Origin: Sulfuricurvum kujiense DSM 16994 | Lineage (GTDB): Bacteria; Campylobacterota; Campylobacteria; Campylobacterales; Sulfurimonadaceae | Assembly: GCF_000183725.1 (NCBI RefSeq) | Contig: NC_014762.1 | Span: 2,232,001-2,296,000 of the forward strand | Direction of reading: 5' to 3' | Length of the DNA: 64,000 bases | Part shown: one piece after another, positions 7,961 through 16,826 of the stretch | Numbering within the stretch: the first letter of the stretch is position 1 | Layout: each line of letters begins with the position of its first letter | Translations under genes and position numbers: made by a program | The notes under the pieces: model-generated | Seen by the model: the letters and a program-made list of their open reading frames with translations, nothing else | What the model was told of the DNA's origin: nothing | Database searches by the model: none

Positions 7961-8087
7961 GTATTCATCATAGGAAAATGAAGAAATGGCTTCAAGTTGG
8001 CTATTTTTTTTTTCAACTATTAAAAATTTAGATTCAAGTGCTTGTTTCTCCTCTAATAGGCGTTCTTATTGCTGCTTTGTTAAACAT
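7961..8087 (-). pseudogene. frameshifted 5' end of the chemoreceptor gene
   Basis: An ATG at 8087 with AGGAAA nine bases upstream begins MFNKAAI. After ATA there is one extra A (about 8066); removing it continues as [14 protein letters not shown] and runs in frame into residue 1 of the 7960 reading. MFNKAL-like starts followed by such a coiled coil are typical of cytoplasmic receptors. Unshifted, translation stops after 17 codons. A run of ten A (8004-8013) lies further in, but the stop comes before it, so slippage there could not restore the frame. Confidence 0.7.
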
Positions 8088-8379
8088 ACTCGATTTTCCT
8101 TAAGATCATTATCTATTATTCGTCAAAATAGTACAGAAAGTATGTTGCAAATATGTCGCAAATTAATATATTTTATAATTTATTATAAACTTATTTAATA
8201 TACATCACAATATTTTTTATCTCAAATTCTAGGAAGAAACCGTAATCTTGCTTCATTTTCAACAGTCAATTCCAAACGTACTCAGCAGCGTATAGGCAAA
8301 TATTTGCACCCTAGCCTCATTTCATAAGTGCAAACAACAATTCCGCTATAATTTCATAATTTATTCTTAGGGTGTTTCA
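8088..8379. other. A+T-rich divergent intergenic region between the chemoreceptor and uvrB
   Basis: 292 bases without a credible gene. It holds a perfect 12-bp palindrome GCAAATATTTGC at 8296-8307 and the likely uvrB -10 element at 8347-8352. I see no further structure. Confidence 0.6.
8347..8352 (+). promoter_or_regulatory. -10 element of the uvrB promoter
   Basis: Consensus TATAAT 27 bases ahead of the uvrB start, in CCGCTATAATTTC. No good -35 box is seen, as is common for housekeeping promoters in Campylobacterota. Confidence 0.55.
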
Positions 8380-10353
8380 TTGCCGATTTTTAAAGTCCAT
8401 TCTCCCTATCAGCCCGCCGGTGATCAGCCCGTCGCCATCGAAGCACTCAGCAGCGGCATAAAACGTGGCGAACGCTACGTCGCCTTGGAAGGGGTCACCG
8501 GTTCGGGGAAAACGATGACGATGGCGCGGGTAATCGAGCAGGTTCAGCTCCCGACGATCATCATGACCCATAACAAGACATTGGCGGCGCAGCTCTACAG
8601 CGAATTTCGCTCTTTCTTTCCCGAAAACCACGTCGAGTATTTCATCAGCTACTACGACTATTATCAGCCTGAAGCCTATATCCCCCGCCAGGATTTGTTC
8701 ATCGAAAAAGACAGTTCCATCAACGACGAACTGGAGCGTTTACGCCTCTCGGCTACCGCCAATCTCCTCAGTTATGACGATGTTATCGTCGTAGCTTCCG
8801 TCTCCGCGAACTACGGGTTGGGGGATCCTGAAGAGTATGAGAAAATGGTGCAGGTTGTCACCATAGGCGATGAGATCAGTCAGAAGAAACTCCTCCTCCG
8901 CCTTGTTGAGATGGGATATGCCCGCAACGACAGCTATTTCGACGGCGGGCACTTTCGGGTCAACGGCGAAGTCGTCGATATCTATCCCCCCTACTGGCAG
9001 GATCAGGCATTACGGATCGAGTTTTTCGGCGATGAGGTTGAACGTCTCGCCCTTTTCGAGCCTCTCAACAACTCCGTCGTCGAAACCATCGAAACGATCA
9101 CGATCTACGCCACCAGTCAGTTTGCCGTCGGGCAGGAGAAACTCTCCCGCGCGATCAAACGGATCGAAGATGAGCTGGGAGAACGTCTGGCACAGCTCGA
9201 TAAAGAGGGGAAAATCGTCGAAGCGCAGCGGCTCAAACAACGGTGTGAATTCGATCTGGAGATGCTTCAGGCAACGGGGATGTGCAAAGGGATCGAAAAC
9301 TACTCCCGCCATCTCACCGACAAAAAACCGGGCGAAGCGCCCTATACGCTGCTCGATTATTTCGCCCTTCATCACGACAAATATCTGATCATCGTCGATG
9401 AAAGCCATGTGAGCTTGCCGCAGTTTCGGGGAATGTTTGCCGGGGATCGAAGCCGTAAAGAGGTTCTCGTCGACTACGGTTTCCGCCTCCCGAGTGCCCT
9501 GGATAACCGCCCGCTGATGATCGATGAGTTCATGAATAAAGCGCCCCACTATATGTTCGTCTCCGCTACCCCTGCCGCGCAGGAGATCGATATCAGCACC
9601 ACCATCGCCCATCAGATTATCCGCCCTACCGGATTGCTCGATCCGATCATCACGATCAAGCCGAGCGAAAATCAGGTCGAAGACCTGCATGACGAGATTA
9701 AAAAGACGGTAGCCCTCGGCGATCGTGTCCTCGTCACCGTATTGACCAAAAAAATGGCCGAAGCGCTCACGAAATACCTCGCCGATTTGGGGATCAAAGT
9801 GCAATACATGCATTCCGAAATCGATGCAATCGAACGCAACCAGATCATTCGCGGACTCCGTGTCGGGGATTTCGACGTCCTCATCGGGATCAATCTTCTG
9901 CGGGAAGGATTGGATCTCCCCGAAGTGAGTCTTGTCGCTATTTTGGATGCGGATAAAGAGGGGTTTTTGCGCTCAGAGACCTCACTCATCCAAACCATCG
10001 GGCGTGCCGCACGTAACGAACACGGACGCGTTATCCTTTATGCCCAAAAAATAACCGGCTCGATGGAGCGGGCAATCAAAACTACGACCGATCGGCGCGC
10101 AGTACAAGAGGCCTACAACCAAAAGCACGGTATTACTCCAATCACCACCAAACGCTCACTCGATGAGAATCTCAAACTGGAAGACCCTTCAGAGCTGTAT
10201 AACCGCTCCAAAAAGGCGAAAACCCTCCCTGCGGCAGAACGTAAAAAACTGATCGAAGAACTCAATATTAAGATGAGAGAAGCGGCGAAAAAACTCGAAT
10301 TCGAAGAAGCGGCGCGCTTGCGCGATGAAATAGCTAAAATAAGGAAATTGTAA
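8380..10353 (+). CDS. uvrB: excinuclease ABC subunit B
   Basis: 657 residues, full length for UvrB, the DNA damage-verifying helicase-like subunit of nucleotide excision repair. Visible: Walker A ([12 protein letters not shown]), the beta-hairpin region ([15 protein letters not shown]), motif II ([12 protein letters not shown]), [14 protein letters not shown], helicase motifs V/VI ([25 protein letters not shown]) and a C-terminal UVR motif ([19 protein letters not shown]). The start is a TTG, with TTAGGG upstream and [16 protein letters not shown] as the family N-terminus; no in-frame ATG fits. The DedA gene follows after 4 bases, so the two probably share a transcript. Confidence 0.97.
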   Translation: MPIFKVHSPYQPAGDQPVAIEALSSGIKRGERYVALEGVTGSGKTMTMARVIEQVQLPTIIMTHNKTLAAQLYSEFRSFFPENHVEYFISYYDYYQPEAYIPRQDLFIEKDSSINDELERLRLSATANLLSYDDVIVVASVSANYGLGDPEEYEKMVQVVTIGDEISQKKLLLRLVEMGYARNDSYFDGGHFRVNGEVVDIYPPYWQDQALRIEFFGDEVERLALFEPLNNSVVETIETITIYATSQFAVGQEKLSRAIKRIEDELGERLAQLDKEGKIVEAQRLKQRCEFDLEMLQATGMCKGIENYSRHLTDKKPGEAPYTLLDYFALHHDKYLIIVDESHVSLPQFRGMFAGDRSRKEVLVDYGFRLPSALDNRPLMIDEFMNKAPHYMFVSATPAAQEIDISTTIAHQIIRPTGLLDPIITIKPSENQVEDLHDEIKKTVALGDRVLVTVLTKKMAEALTKYLADLGIKVQYMHSEIDAIERNQIIRGLRVGDFDVLIGINLLREGLDLPEVSLVAILDADKEGFLRSETSLIQTIGRAARNEHGRVILYAQKITGSMERAIKTTTDRRAVQEAYNQKHGITPITTKRSLDENLKLEDPSELYNRSKKAKTLPAAERKKLIEELNIKMREAAKKLEFEEAARLRDEIAKIRKL

Positions 10354-10357
10354 CCTC

Positions 10358-10930
10358 ATGCAAGACATGCTCAATAATTTATCGACCTATGGATATATCG
10401 TTTTATTCCTCTACTCTTTGGGTGGCGGCTTTGTTGCCCTGTTGGGTGCGGGTGTTCTCAGTTTTATGGGTAAAATGGACCTATCCATCTCTATCGCCGT
10501 CGCTTTTGCCGCCAACTTTCTCGGCGATACGCTGATGTTCTATTTTTCACGCTACCACAAGCGTGAAATGATGGAATACTTCAAAAAGCACCGCCGCAAA
10601 CTCGCTTTTTCGCATCTTCTGCTCAAACGCAACGGCTCATGGATCATTGTCGTTAAAAAATTCATCTACGGCCTTAAAACACTCGTTACCCTAGCTATCG
10701 GCCTAACCAAATACGATTTTTGGAAATTCAGCGCCTATAACGCACTCGGCGCTCTCATCTGGGCTGTTGTCGTCGGTGGAGGGAGCTATGTTTTCGGCGG
10801 TGCACTGATCAAGGCGTACGATATGATCGTCGACAAACCCTATCTGGCTCCCGTTACACTGATCGTTATCGGAGGACTTACATGGTTCTATCTCTCGGCC
10901 GCGACAAAAGATAAAAAAAATAAAAAGTGA
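10358..10930 (+). CDS. DedA family (VTT domain) membrane protein
   Basis: 190 residues. Start helix (YGYIVLFLYSLGGGFVALLG), a re-entrant region, the cytoplasmic basic stretch (RYHKREMMEYFKKHRRK) and the family-typical segment VVKKFIYGLKTLVTLAIGLT, in which a conserved Arg is usually found near this position. GALIWAVVVGGGSYVFG and a final helix follow, with a Lys-rich tail. DedA/VTT proteins act in the inner membrane as undecaprenyl-phosphate or phospholipid flippases or are needed for membrane homeostasis. It lies directly behind uvrB. The strongest ribosome site (AAGGAAA) is rather far from the first ATG; the ATG at 10367 is an alternative. Confidence 0.85.
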   Translation: MQDMLNNLSTYGYIVLFLYSLGGGFVALLGAGVLSFMGKMDLSISIAVAFAANFLGDTLMFYFSRYHKREMMEYFKKHRRKLAFSHLLLKRNGSWIIVVKKFIYGLKTLVTLAIGLTKYDFWKFSAYNALGALIWAVVVGGGSYVFGGALIKAYDMIVDKPYLAPVTLIVIGGLTWFYLSAATKDKKNKK

Positions 10931-10953
10931 AGATCGATTGAAGCAATGAAGGG

Positions 10954-11028
10954 TGGATGGGGAAGAGGGATTCGAACCCCCGAATGACTGGACCAAAACC
11001 AGTTGCCTTACCGCTTGGCGATACCCCA
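10954..11028 (-). tRNA. tRNA-Gln (anticodon TTG)
   Basis: Complete 75-base cloverleaf. Acceptor TGGGGTA pairs with TTCCCCA, with a U-U mismatch at 6-67. The D arm is GCC/GGC, the anticodon arm ACTGG-TTTTGGT-CCAGT reads UUG, the T arm is GGGGG/CCCTC with loop TTCGAAT, and CCA is encoded. The discriminator base is U, which differs from the G73 of E. coli tRNA-Gln. Confidence 0.95.
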
Positions 11029-11057
11029 ATGTGAAGTGGGATTTTAGATAAAAACCC

Positions 11058-11094
11058 CTTAAAAAAAATTAAAATCTTCTGTATTCATACAGAA
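11058..11094 (-). terminator. probable terminator of the alaS-to-PBP1A operon
   Basis: Perfect 8-bp stem TTCTGTAT / ATACAGAA with a 2-base apex (practically a 4-base loop). In the minus-strand direction it is followed by GATTTTAATTTTTTTT. It lies about 77 bases beyond the PBP1A stop codon. Confidence 0.55.
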
Positions 11095-11108
11095 AGCTTT
11101 AGGGGGTC

Positions 11109-11156
11109 GGCAGGGACAATCTTGTCCTTGCCGCTTGATGAACTTTGTTCATTAAG
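11109..11156. repeat. two adjacent hairpins after PBP1A
   Basis: Stem 1: 11109-11119 with 11122-11132, 11 bp including one G-U. Stem 2: 11134-11143 with 11147-11156, 10 bp including one G-U and a 3-base loop. Only one base separates them. No U-run follows either, so they may stabilise the 3' end of the mRNA ahead of the terminator hairpin. Confidence 0.55.
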
Positions 11157-11170
11157 TGCGTAAGATCAAA

Positions 11171-13174
11171 TTAGAAAACCAACTTTTCGTCGGTTTTCGG
11201 TGCTTCTTCCTGAGTCGCATCCGGTACTGCCGAGGTATCGGTGTACGATTCGCTATTGTTTCCGTCATTTCCCGATCCGACATAAACCCCGGCAGGTACA
11301 TCAAAATAGCGTTTGGTATTCGGATAAATCCGCAGCATATCTTCGTAATAATAACGGAATACTGGAGCCGCGGCACGTCCGCCCGTCTCGCTTCGGCGCA
11401 TCGGCGTATTATTATCGTGCCCGAACCAGACGATCGTCTCTACCGTCGGAGAATACCCGGCAAACCATGCATCGACATTATCGTTCGTCGTCCCCGTTTT
11501 TCCGGCGATTTCAATCCCTGCTACACGTGCATTCGTCCCGGTTCCGTGAGAAACAACGTCTTTTAGTATCGACGTCATCAGATAGATCTGCTGCGGCGTA
11601 TCAACCTGGCGGCTTTTGTTTTGGTATTTGATATTTTCACCTGTCGGAGTGATCACTTCACGGATCAGCATCGGATTGGTCATCGCTCCGCCGCTGGCGA
11701 ACATCGTATAATATTTAGCCAAATCCATCGGAGAAATCGAGATGGTTCCCAGCGCAATCGATAGGTCAGGCGGGAGGTTTTCGGTAATACCGAAGCGTCT
11801 TAGTCCCTCGGTAATTTTTCCGAATCCCATATCGCTGACCATATTAATCGTTGCAAGGTTACGTGAATGGGTCAGCGCATCTCGGATCGTAACCATCCCT
11901 TTGTACTCATTTTTGTAGTTTTTCGGCTGCCATGTTTTCTCTTCGCCATCGTTACCCGCATAGGTATAGGTACGGGCGATATCGGGAACGAGGGATGAGG
12001 GGGACATACCGCTGTCCAGTGCTACTTGATACAAAAACGGCTTAAATGCCGATCCCGGCTGGCGCTTTGCCTGAGTTACGCGGTTGTACGGGCTAAGGGA
12101 GTAATCATATCCCCCGACCATCGCCAAAACCTCTCCGGTATGGGGATTTAGACTGATAAGGGCACCGTTGAGCTGGCGCTGCATATTTTCATCCAGATCA
12201 CCCGCTTCCTGCGCCCTTTTTAAGATCTCATCACGCCCTGATTGAAGCGCTTTATATCCCGCTTCCTGAAGCCGCATATCGATTGTGGTATAGATTTTGT
12301 AGCCGCCGCTGCGGATATCGGGAAACGCATCACCGAGCTGACGCATAACCTCATCGATAATGTAGGGGCCGGAATTTTTACTGAGCGTATCGTTATAGAC
12401 TTTCGGGCGTTCCTGCGTCGCTTTTTCATACGTTGCCTGATCAATCCATCCCAGGTCAAACATACGTCCGATAACGCGGTTCGCACGCCCTAAGGAGAGT
12501 TCATAGTTCTTTGTCGGAGAGTAAAAATTCGGCGCTTTCGGCAATCCGACCAGCATCGCCATCTCTTTAAGGCTCAACTCTTTTAGTGGTTTGCGAAAAT
12601 AGCCGTCAGCCGCCGTTTTAATCCCGTAATAGCCGTGCCCCAGATAAATCTCGTTGAAATAGCGTTCTAAAATCTGTTCTTTCGTCAACTCCTGCTCAAT
12701 CCGGATCGAATACAAAACCTCTTTAAATTTACGGGAGAATTTTTTCTCACGGGTCAACAGGGTGTTTTTTACCAGCTGCTGGGTAATCGTACTCGCCCCC
12801 TCTTTGAGCTTACCGGCACTGACGTCTTTGATGATCGCCCGCATTACCGCATCGGGATTGACTCCGCTGTGTTCAAAAAAAGTCGTATCTTCAATCGCCA
12901 ACAATGCTTCAATCAATCTCGGAGGGATATTCTCATACGAAACGTAGTAGCGGTGTTCGTCACTGAACAGATTGGCAATCTTGTTCCCGTTGCGATCATA
13001 GACTTCTGTCGTCAAACGGGGCTGATATTTGATCAATTTTTGTGTTTCATATTCAAATGAATAGATGAGATACCCCAAAAATGCAACCGGAATCAAAATA
13101 GCGATCCCCACTGTTATGAGCAGATATTTTCTCATTTTCTTCCGTAGCGGTACTTCTTCATAAGGGTTGATCAA
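11171..13174 (-). CDS. mrcA: penicillin-binding protein 1A (bifunctional class A PBP)
   Basis: 667 residues. Short cytoplasmic N-terminus, one membrane anchor (about 16-36), then the GT51 glycosyltransferase domain with catalytic Glu in EDTTFFEHSGV and the signature GASTITQQLVKN, and the transpeptidase with SxxK in QPGSAFKP (about residue 380), SxN in HSRNLATIN and KTG in AGKTGTTND (about 560). It polymerises and crosslinks peptidoglycan at the outer face of the inner membrane. The N-terminus overlaps the ABC ATPase stop by 4 bases. It is the last gene of a minus-strand operon starting with alaS. Confidence 0.95.
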   Translation of the reverse strand: MINPYEEVPLRKKMRKYLLITVGIAILIPVAFLGYLIYSFEYETQKLIKYQPRLTTEVYDRNGNKIANLFSDEHRYYVSYENIPPRLIEALLAIEDTTFFEHSGVNPDAVMRAIIKDVSAGKLKEGASTITQQLVKNTLLTREKKFSRKFKEVLYSIRIEQELTKEQILERYFNEIYLGHGYYGIKTAADGYFRKPLKELSLKEMAMLVGLPKAPNFYSPTKNYELSLGRANRVIGRMFDLGWIDQATYEKATQERPKVYNDTLSKNSGPYIIDEVMRQLGDAFPDIRSGGYKIYTTIDMRLQEAGYKALQSGRDEILKRAQEAGDLDENMQRQLNGALISLNPHTGEVLAMVGGYDYSLSPYNRVTQAKRQPGSAFKPFLYQVALDSGMSPSSLVPDIARTYTYAGNDGEEKTWQPKNYKNEYKGMVTIRDALTHSRNLATINMVSDMGFGKITEGLRRFGITENLPPDLSIALGTISISPMDLAKYYTMFASGGAMTNPMLIREVITPTGENIKYQNKSRQVDTPQQIYLMTSILKDVVSHGTGTNARVAGIEIAGKTGTTNDNVDAWFAGYSPTVETIVWFGHDNNTPMRRSETGGRAAAPVFRYYYEDMLRIYPNTKRYFDVPAGVYVGSGNDGNNSESYTDTSAVPDATQEEAPKTDEKLVF

Positions 13175-13869
13175 TTTCTAAATCCTCTGGTTTTAAATTC
13201 GGCGTCAATTAACGCTTGAGTATATGGCTCTTTCGGAGCGCGGATTACCTCTTCGATAATCCCCCGTTCAATCATTCGCCCTTTATAAATGACGCAAATA
13301 TCTTCACATAAAGCCGATGCCGAACTCATATCGTGCGTCACAAACAGCATTGAAAAATTCATTTTTCCCTGTAATGTTTTTAACAATTCTATCATGCTCT
13401 CTTTTGACGCAGGGTCAAGTGCCGTCGTCGGCTCATCCAACAACAAAAGCTTCGGTCGCGACCCCAAAGCGATAGCAACTACGACCCGCTGCAGCTGCCC
13501 TCCTGAAAGTTCGGGCGGAAACCGCTCAAGTAACTCCTCATCCAGTCCCAAAAGGGAAAACAGCTCAAGGCTCTCTTCCTTTGGTATGAACATCTGATCT
13601 TTGATCCGTGTCAGCGGAGACAAGGCGGTAAACGGGTTTTGGGGAACAAGTGAGAGTGTTACCCCTCTCTTCCATTCAAAACCGCACCGCTTCTCGATAT
13701 GGACTCCCAATGACGGATCTAAAAGCCCCAACAGAGCTTTAAGCGTCAGCGATTTTCCGCTTCCGCTTTGTCCGACCAGAGCCAATGAACGCCGAATATC
13801 AAACGAAATATCAACCAGCACTTCCTCTTTATGAGTGATTTTGAGCCGATCGATGTGGATGGTATTCAT
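13171..13869 (-). CDS. ABC transporter ATP-binding protein (Dpp/Opp/Nik-like)
   Basis: 232 residues, a single nucleotide-binding domain: Walker A (GQSGSGKSLTLKALLG), Q loop (SLVPQNPFTALSP), signature (LSGGQLQRVVVAIAL), Walker B (LLLLDEPTTALDP) and H loop (LFVTHDMSSA). The NPFTALSPLTRI segment and a C-terminus with EPYTQALIDAEF match peptide/nickel importer ATPases, although it is shorter than DppD/DppF because the C-terminal Cys-rich extension is missing. No permease or binding protein is adjacent, so its partners and substrate are unknown. Starts 4 bases after bioF and overlaps PBP1A by 4. Confidence 0.85.
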   Translation of the reverse strand: MNTIHIDRLKITHKEEVLVDISFDIRRSLALVGQSGSGKSLTLKALLGLLDPSLGVHIEKRCGFEWKRGVTLSLVPQNPFTALSPLTRIKDQMFIPKEESLELFSLLGLDEELLERFPPELSGGQLQRVVVAIALGSRPKLLLLDEPTTALDPASKESMIELLKTLQGKMNFSMLFVTHDMSSASALCEDICVIYKGRMIERGIIEEVIRAPKEPYTQALIDAEFKTRGFRN

Positions 13870-13873
13870 CGCG

Positions 13874-14980
13874 CTATTTTACCCAAATCTGCGTTAATCG
13901 CTCACACGCTTTCGCCAAAACTATCTCATCGATATCGAGTCTGGCGATCAGCCTTATTATCGCTTTTTTCACCGTCGGCTGCCGAATGGCTCCGACGTGA
14001 AATCCCATCTCTTTTTTAAGCTGTTCCTGCAGCCGCATCACTTCGCGGTTATCTCCGATTTCAATCGGAACGATCAACCCCTTATACCTTAACCCCAGTA
14101 TCTCATAGACGATGTTTTGGCGTGCGGCGATTTGTCCGCGCAGCACATCTGAATGTGCTTGGATATACTCCAATGCACGGTGTGCCAGAGCCGTATCATA
14201 CAGTGAAGGGGCTGTCGCGTATATAACGTTTTTGGCTCGGTTTAGAAGATACTCGCTGATATGACGCGATGAGAGGATATAAGCTCCGAAACTTCCGTAC
14301 GCTTTCCCCAACGTCCCCATTTTAATCATCAGCGGAGTCGGTACGATCTCGTAGTAATCGAGTATCCCCATCAGGTGCTCTCCGATGACGCCGCTGCTGT
14401 GGGCTTCATCCAATATCAAAATAGCTTCGTATTCTATCGCCAAATCGATGATCTCACGGGGAACCAAATCGCCCCCCATCGAGTATATCCCCTCTACCGC
14501 AACGATCACCCGTTTCCCCCGAGCACGTTCCAACTCTGTATTCAATGCCGACACGTCATTGTGCGGGAAGAATATTACCTCCCCCTCACACATCCGTGCT
14601 CCCGCAACGCCGCTGGCATGATACTCCTCATCCATCAGAAGCACATCCCCCTTGCGCACAAGGGCTTCGATAAGACCGATATTCGCGTTAAAGCCGCTCC
14701 CCATGACGATTCCCGCTTCAAAGCCGTTTGCCTCGCACAGTGCCTTTTCAAACGCCGCATGGATCGGATGGTAGCCGTTCACCAGCATCGAGGCTTTCGG
14801 GGAGTGATCACGGTAAAGCGAGAGGGTTTCACACGCTTTTAGGTGAAGTTCTTTGTTATGGGCAAGCCCCAGATAATCGTTCGATGCGGCATCAATCAAT
14901 GCGTCATCACGGATGTGGCGTTCACGGTAGCGGCCGGAGCGTTTCAGCGCTTTAAGTTCGTTTTCGTAGGGGTTCATCAT
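13874..14980 (-). CDS. bioF: 8-amino-7-oxononanoate synthase-like PLP enzyme
   Basis: 368 residues, alpha-oxoamine synthase family (fold type I, PLP). Landmarks: ASNDYLGLAHN, the glycine-rich GSGFNANIGLIEAL, EGIYSMGGDLVP, ILDEAHSSGVIG (Asp and His that hold PLP) and GTLGKAYGSFGAY with the Schiff-base Lys near residue 225. BioF condenses pimeloyl-ACP with L-alanine in biotin synthesis. At 368 residues it is slightly short but complete. No other bio gene is nearby, and 2-amino-3-ketobutyrate CoA ligase is a close paralogue, so the name rests on overall likeness. Its ATG overlaps the stop of the M48 gene. Confidence 0.82.
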   Translation of the reverse strand: MMNPYENELKALKRSGRYRERHIRDDALIDAASNDYLGLAHNKELHLKACETLSLYRDHSPKASMLVNGYHPIHAAFEKALCEANGFEAGIVMGSGFNANIGLIEALVRKGDVLLMDEEYHASGVAGARMCEGEVIFFPHNDVSALNTELERARGKRVIVAVEGIYSMGGDLVPREIIDLAIEYEAILILDEAHSSGVIGEHLMGILDYYEIVPTPLMIKMGTLGKAYGSFGAYILSSRHISEYLLNRAKNVIYATAPSLYDTALAHRALEYIQAHSDVLRGQIAARQNIVYEILGLRYKGLIVPIEIGDNREVMRLQEQLKKEMGFHVGAIRQPTVKKAIIRLIARLDIDEIVLAKACERLTQIWVK

Positions 14981-15729
14981 CGCTGTGCAGGCAATAGAGG
15001 AATATAGTCGCGTATCGCCTTGATCCGTTCGCTATCCGCAGGGTGGGTTGATAAAAATGCGGGCGCTTTTTGCCCTTTGGAGGAGAGTTTTTCCATATTT
15101 TCCCAAAATTTAAGCGCCTGTGCAGGATTGTATCCCGCTTTCCACATCAGATAGACACCGATTTGATCCGCCTCATTTTCGAATTTTCGGCTGTAGGGGA
15201 GGATAAGCCCCACTTGAGACGTAACGCCGTACGCCTGCGCATAGAGATCTCGGTACTCGGGAGGGACGTTTAAAGCCGCCGCCAACACTTGCGCCCCGAT
15301 ATTGCTCGCACTTTGCATCGACATCCGCTCGGCACCGTGGCGTGCGAGGGCATGGGCAATCTCATGCCCCATCACCGTCGCTATCTGATCATCATTTTCG
15401 GTAATTTTTAAAATACCCGTGTAAAAAAAGACTTTTCCCCCCGGCAGACAAAACGCGTTTGGGGTATCGTCTTGGATAACGTTAAATTCCCATACATAAT
15501 CGCTTCTGCCGCTCACCGCGGCAATCCGTTCGCCGATTCTCTTGATTCGAGCCTGCAAAGCCTTATCGCCGCTCAGTTTGGAGGACTGTACTACTTTTTG
15601 CGCTTCGGTCGCCCCCAATGCCATCTCCTGCTCGGAGGAGATCATGATAAACTGCGTCCGATTCGTCAACGGTGCCGTCGCACATCCGCCAAGCAACAAT
15701 CCGATCAAAACAAATCTGGCTAATTTCAT
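14977..15729 (-). CDS. M48 family zinc metallopeptidase, lipoprotein
   Basis: 250 residues from the ATG at 15729, which has AAAGGAG six bases upstream; a longer reading to 15771 overlaps this site. The lipoprotein signal MKLARFVLIGLLLGGC ends in a lipobox (LLGGC). The zinc site HEIAH is in VMGHEIAHALARHGAERMS, with the third ligand in FENEADQIGVYLM. It resembles the LoiP/YcaL-type M48C peptidases that work on outer-membrane protein quality control. Located between maf and bioF within the alaS operon. Confidence 0.9.
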   Translation of the reverse strand: MKLARFVLIGLLLGGCATAPLTNRTQFIMISSEQEMALGATEAQKVVQSSKLSGDKALQARIKRIGERIAAVSGRSDYVWEFNVIQDDTPNAFCLPGGKVFFYTGILKITENDDQIATVMGHEIAHALARHGAERMSMQSASNIGAQVLAAALNVPPEYRDLYAQAYGVTSQVGLILPYSRKFENEADQIGVYLMWKAGYNPAQALKFWENMEKLSSKGQKAPAFLSTHPADSERIKAIRDYIPLLPAQR

Positions 15730-15740
15730 CGGCATCTCCT

Positions 15741-16286
15741 TTATAGAAACGGCTTCAGTATTTCGGTACAAAGCCCCATAGCCGTACTCTCGAATCCGCG
15801 TACTTCACGGATATAGGGTTTGCAGAATCCCTCCACCATGCACGCACCCGCTTTGCCCCGCCACTCACCGCTTCGGAGATAACTTTCGACGGACTCAGGG
15901 TCAAAAACATCGAAAAAATAGTGGGTGGATGAGATATCGATCAGCTCCAACCTCGGAGTTTTATAGATCATACAGGTAATAATAGCGACTTCGGAGCCGC
16001 TTTGCATCTCTAAAATAGCCCTTGCGTCCGCTTCGTCTTTCGCTTTGCGCAGAATCTTCCCCTGTGCCGTGACGACGGTATCGGCGACAAGAAGCGGATA
16101 ATCTGCACATCCGAACTTTTCCAAGTTGACTCTGTATTTTCCGAGTGTTGCTTGATAAACGAAATTTTTGGGAGAAGTTGCGATAATGGAGTCTTCGTCG
16201 AAATCGACGGACTCTTGAAGAAAAGGGATACCCGCCGATTTGAGAAGTTCAGCGCGGGTGATCGAAGAAGACGCTAAGCGTATCAT
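15741..16286 (-). CDS. maf: Maf family nucleoside triphosphate pyrophosphatase
   Basis: 181 residues. N-terminal signature IRLASSSITRAELLKSAGI (usually LASxSPRR), then VADTVVTAQGKILRKAKD with the conserved Asp and Lys/Arg and the loop YLRSGEWRGKAGACMVEG (normally GKAGxYxxQG). Maf proteins hydrolyse non-canonical or modified NTPs and are linked to septum arrest. The N-terminal SSSITRAEL departs from SxSPRRxEL, and ACMVEG from the usual AYGIQG, so substrate preference may differ. Coupled closely to the CopD-like gene (3-base gap). Confidence 0.88.
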   Translation of the reverse strand: MIRLASSSITRAELLKSAGIPFLQESVDFDEDSIIATSPKNFVYQATLGKYRVNLEKFGCADYPLLVADTVVTAQGKILRKAKDEADARAILEMQSGSEVAIITCMIYKTPRLELIDISSTHYFFDVFDPESVESYLRSGEWRGKAGACMVEGFCKPYIREVRGFESTAMGLCTEILKPFL

Positions 16287-16289
16287 GGT

Positions 16290-16826
16290 TTAATACGCGT
16301 TTCGGAGTACCACACCGATAAAGATGGCAGTCACACCCAATACAATGTTCACGGGAACCATATATTTGGCGATGATAGCCAGCATATTTTTTGCTTCGTC
16401 CAGATTCCCCATCTCCAAAGCTCTTTCCGCCCGTTTACGTCGGAACATCATCGCACCGAGATTGATCGTCATCACGAGCCAAATCGCCTCTTTGATATGG
16501 ACGGTATTATAGATGCTCATCGCATATTCATCGATGACGTTGCCCGATGCATCCATCGCGGCGGCACGGAATCCGAGACCTACCGCCATCAATACCGCTG
16601 TAACAATAAGGATAATAACAAACGGCGTTACGATGGCAAAAAGACGTTTGAGGGTGTGCGAAGCACGCTCCAAACGGAGCTTCGGATCAGTGATAAGCTG
16701 CATCGATTGGTGAGCCGCAAAACGGATTGATATCATACCACCGACCCAGACAACGGCACTCAATACGTGCAAAAAAACGATTAATGTTCTATGGTGAGTA
16801 AACGTCTCGATCAAAAATTCTTTCAT
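16290..16826 (-). CDS. CopD-like integral membrane protein
   Basis: 178 residues with four predicted helices: about 14-34 ([19 protein letters not shown]), 66-88, 112-130 and 153-173. The first helix contains the His/Trp-Gly-Gly pattern ([11 protein letters not shown]) seen in CopD/YibN-like copper-resistance and haem-associated membrane proteins. No soluble domain. The ATG overlaps the alaS stop by 4 bases. Function is inferred only at family level. Confidence 0.7.
   Translation of the reverse strand: MKEFLIETFTHHRTLIVFLHVLSAVVWVGGMISIRFAAHQSMQLITDPKLRLERASHTLKRLFAIVTPFVIILIVTAVLMAVGLGFRAAAMDASGNVIDEYAMSIYNTVHIKEAIWLVMTINLGAMMFRRKRAERALEMGNLDEAKNMLAIIAKYMVPVNIVLGVTAIFIGVVLRNAY

Noticed and set aside
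8004-8013. Run of ten A as a phase-variation switch for the chemoreceptor
   Set aside because: The out-of-frame reading from 8087 ends before this tract, so a length change here could not restore it. It could still add mutations, but it does not explain the frameshift.
9010-9813. 267-residue open frame opposite uvrB
   Set aside because: Antisense shadow of a conserved gene; no ribosome site, no recognisable family.
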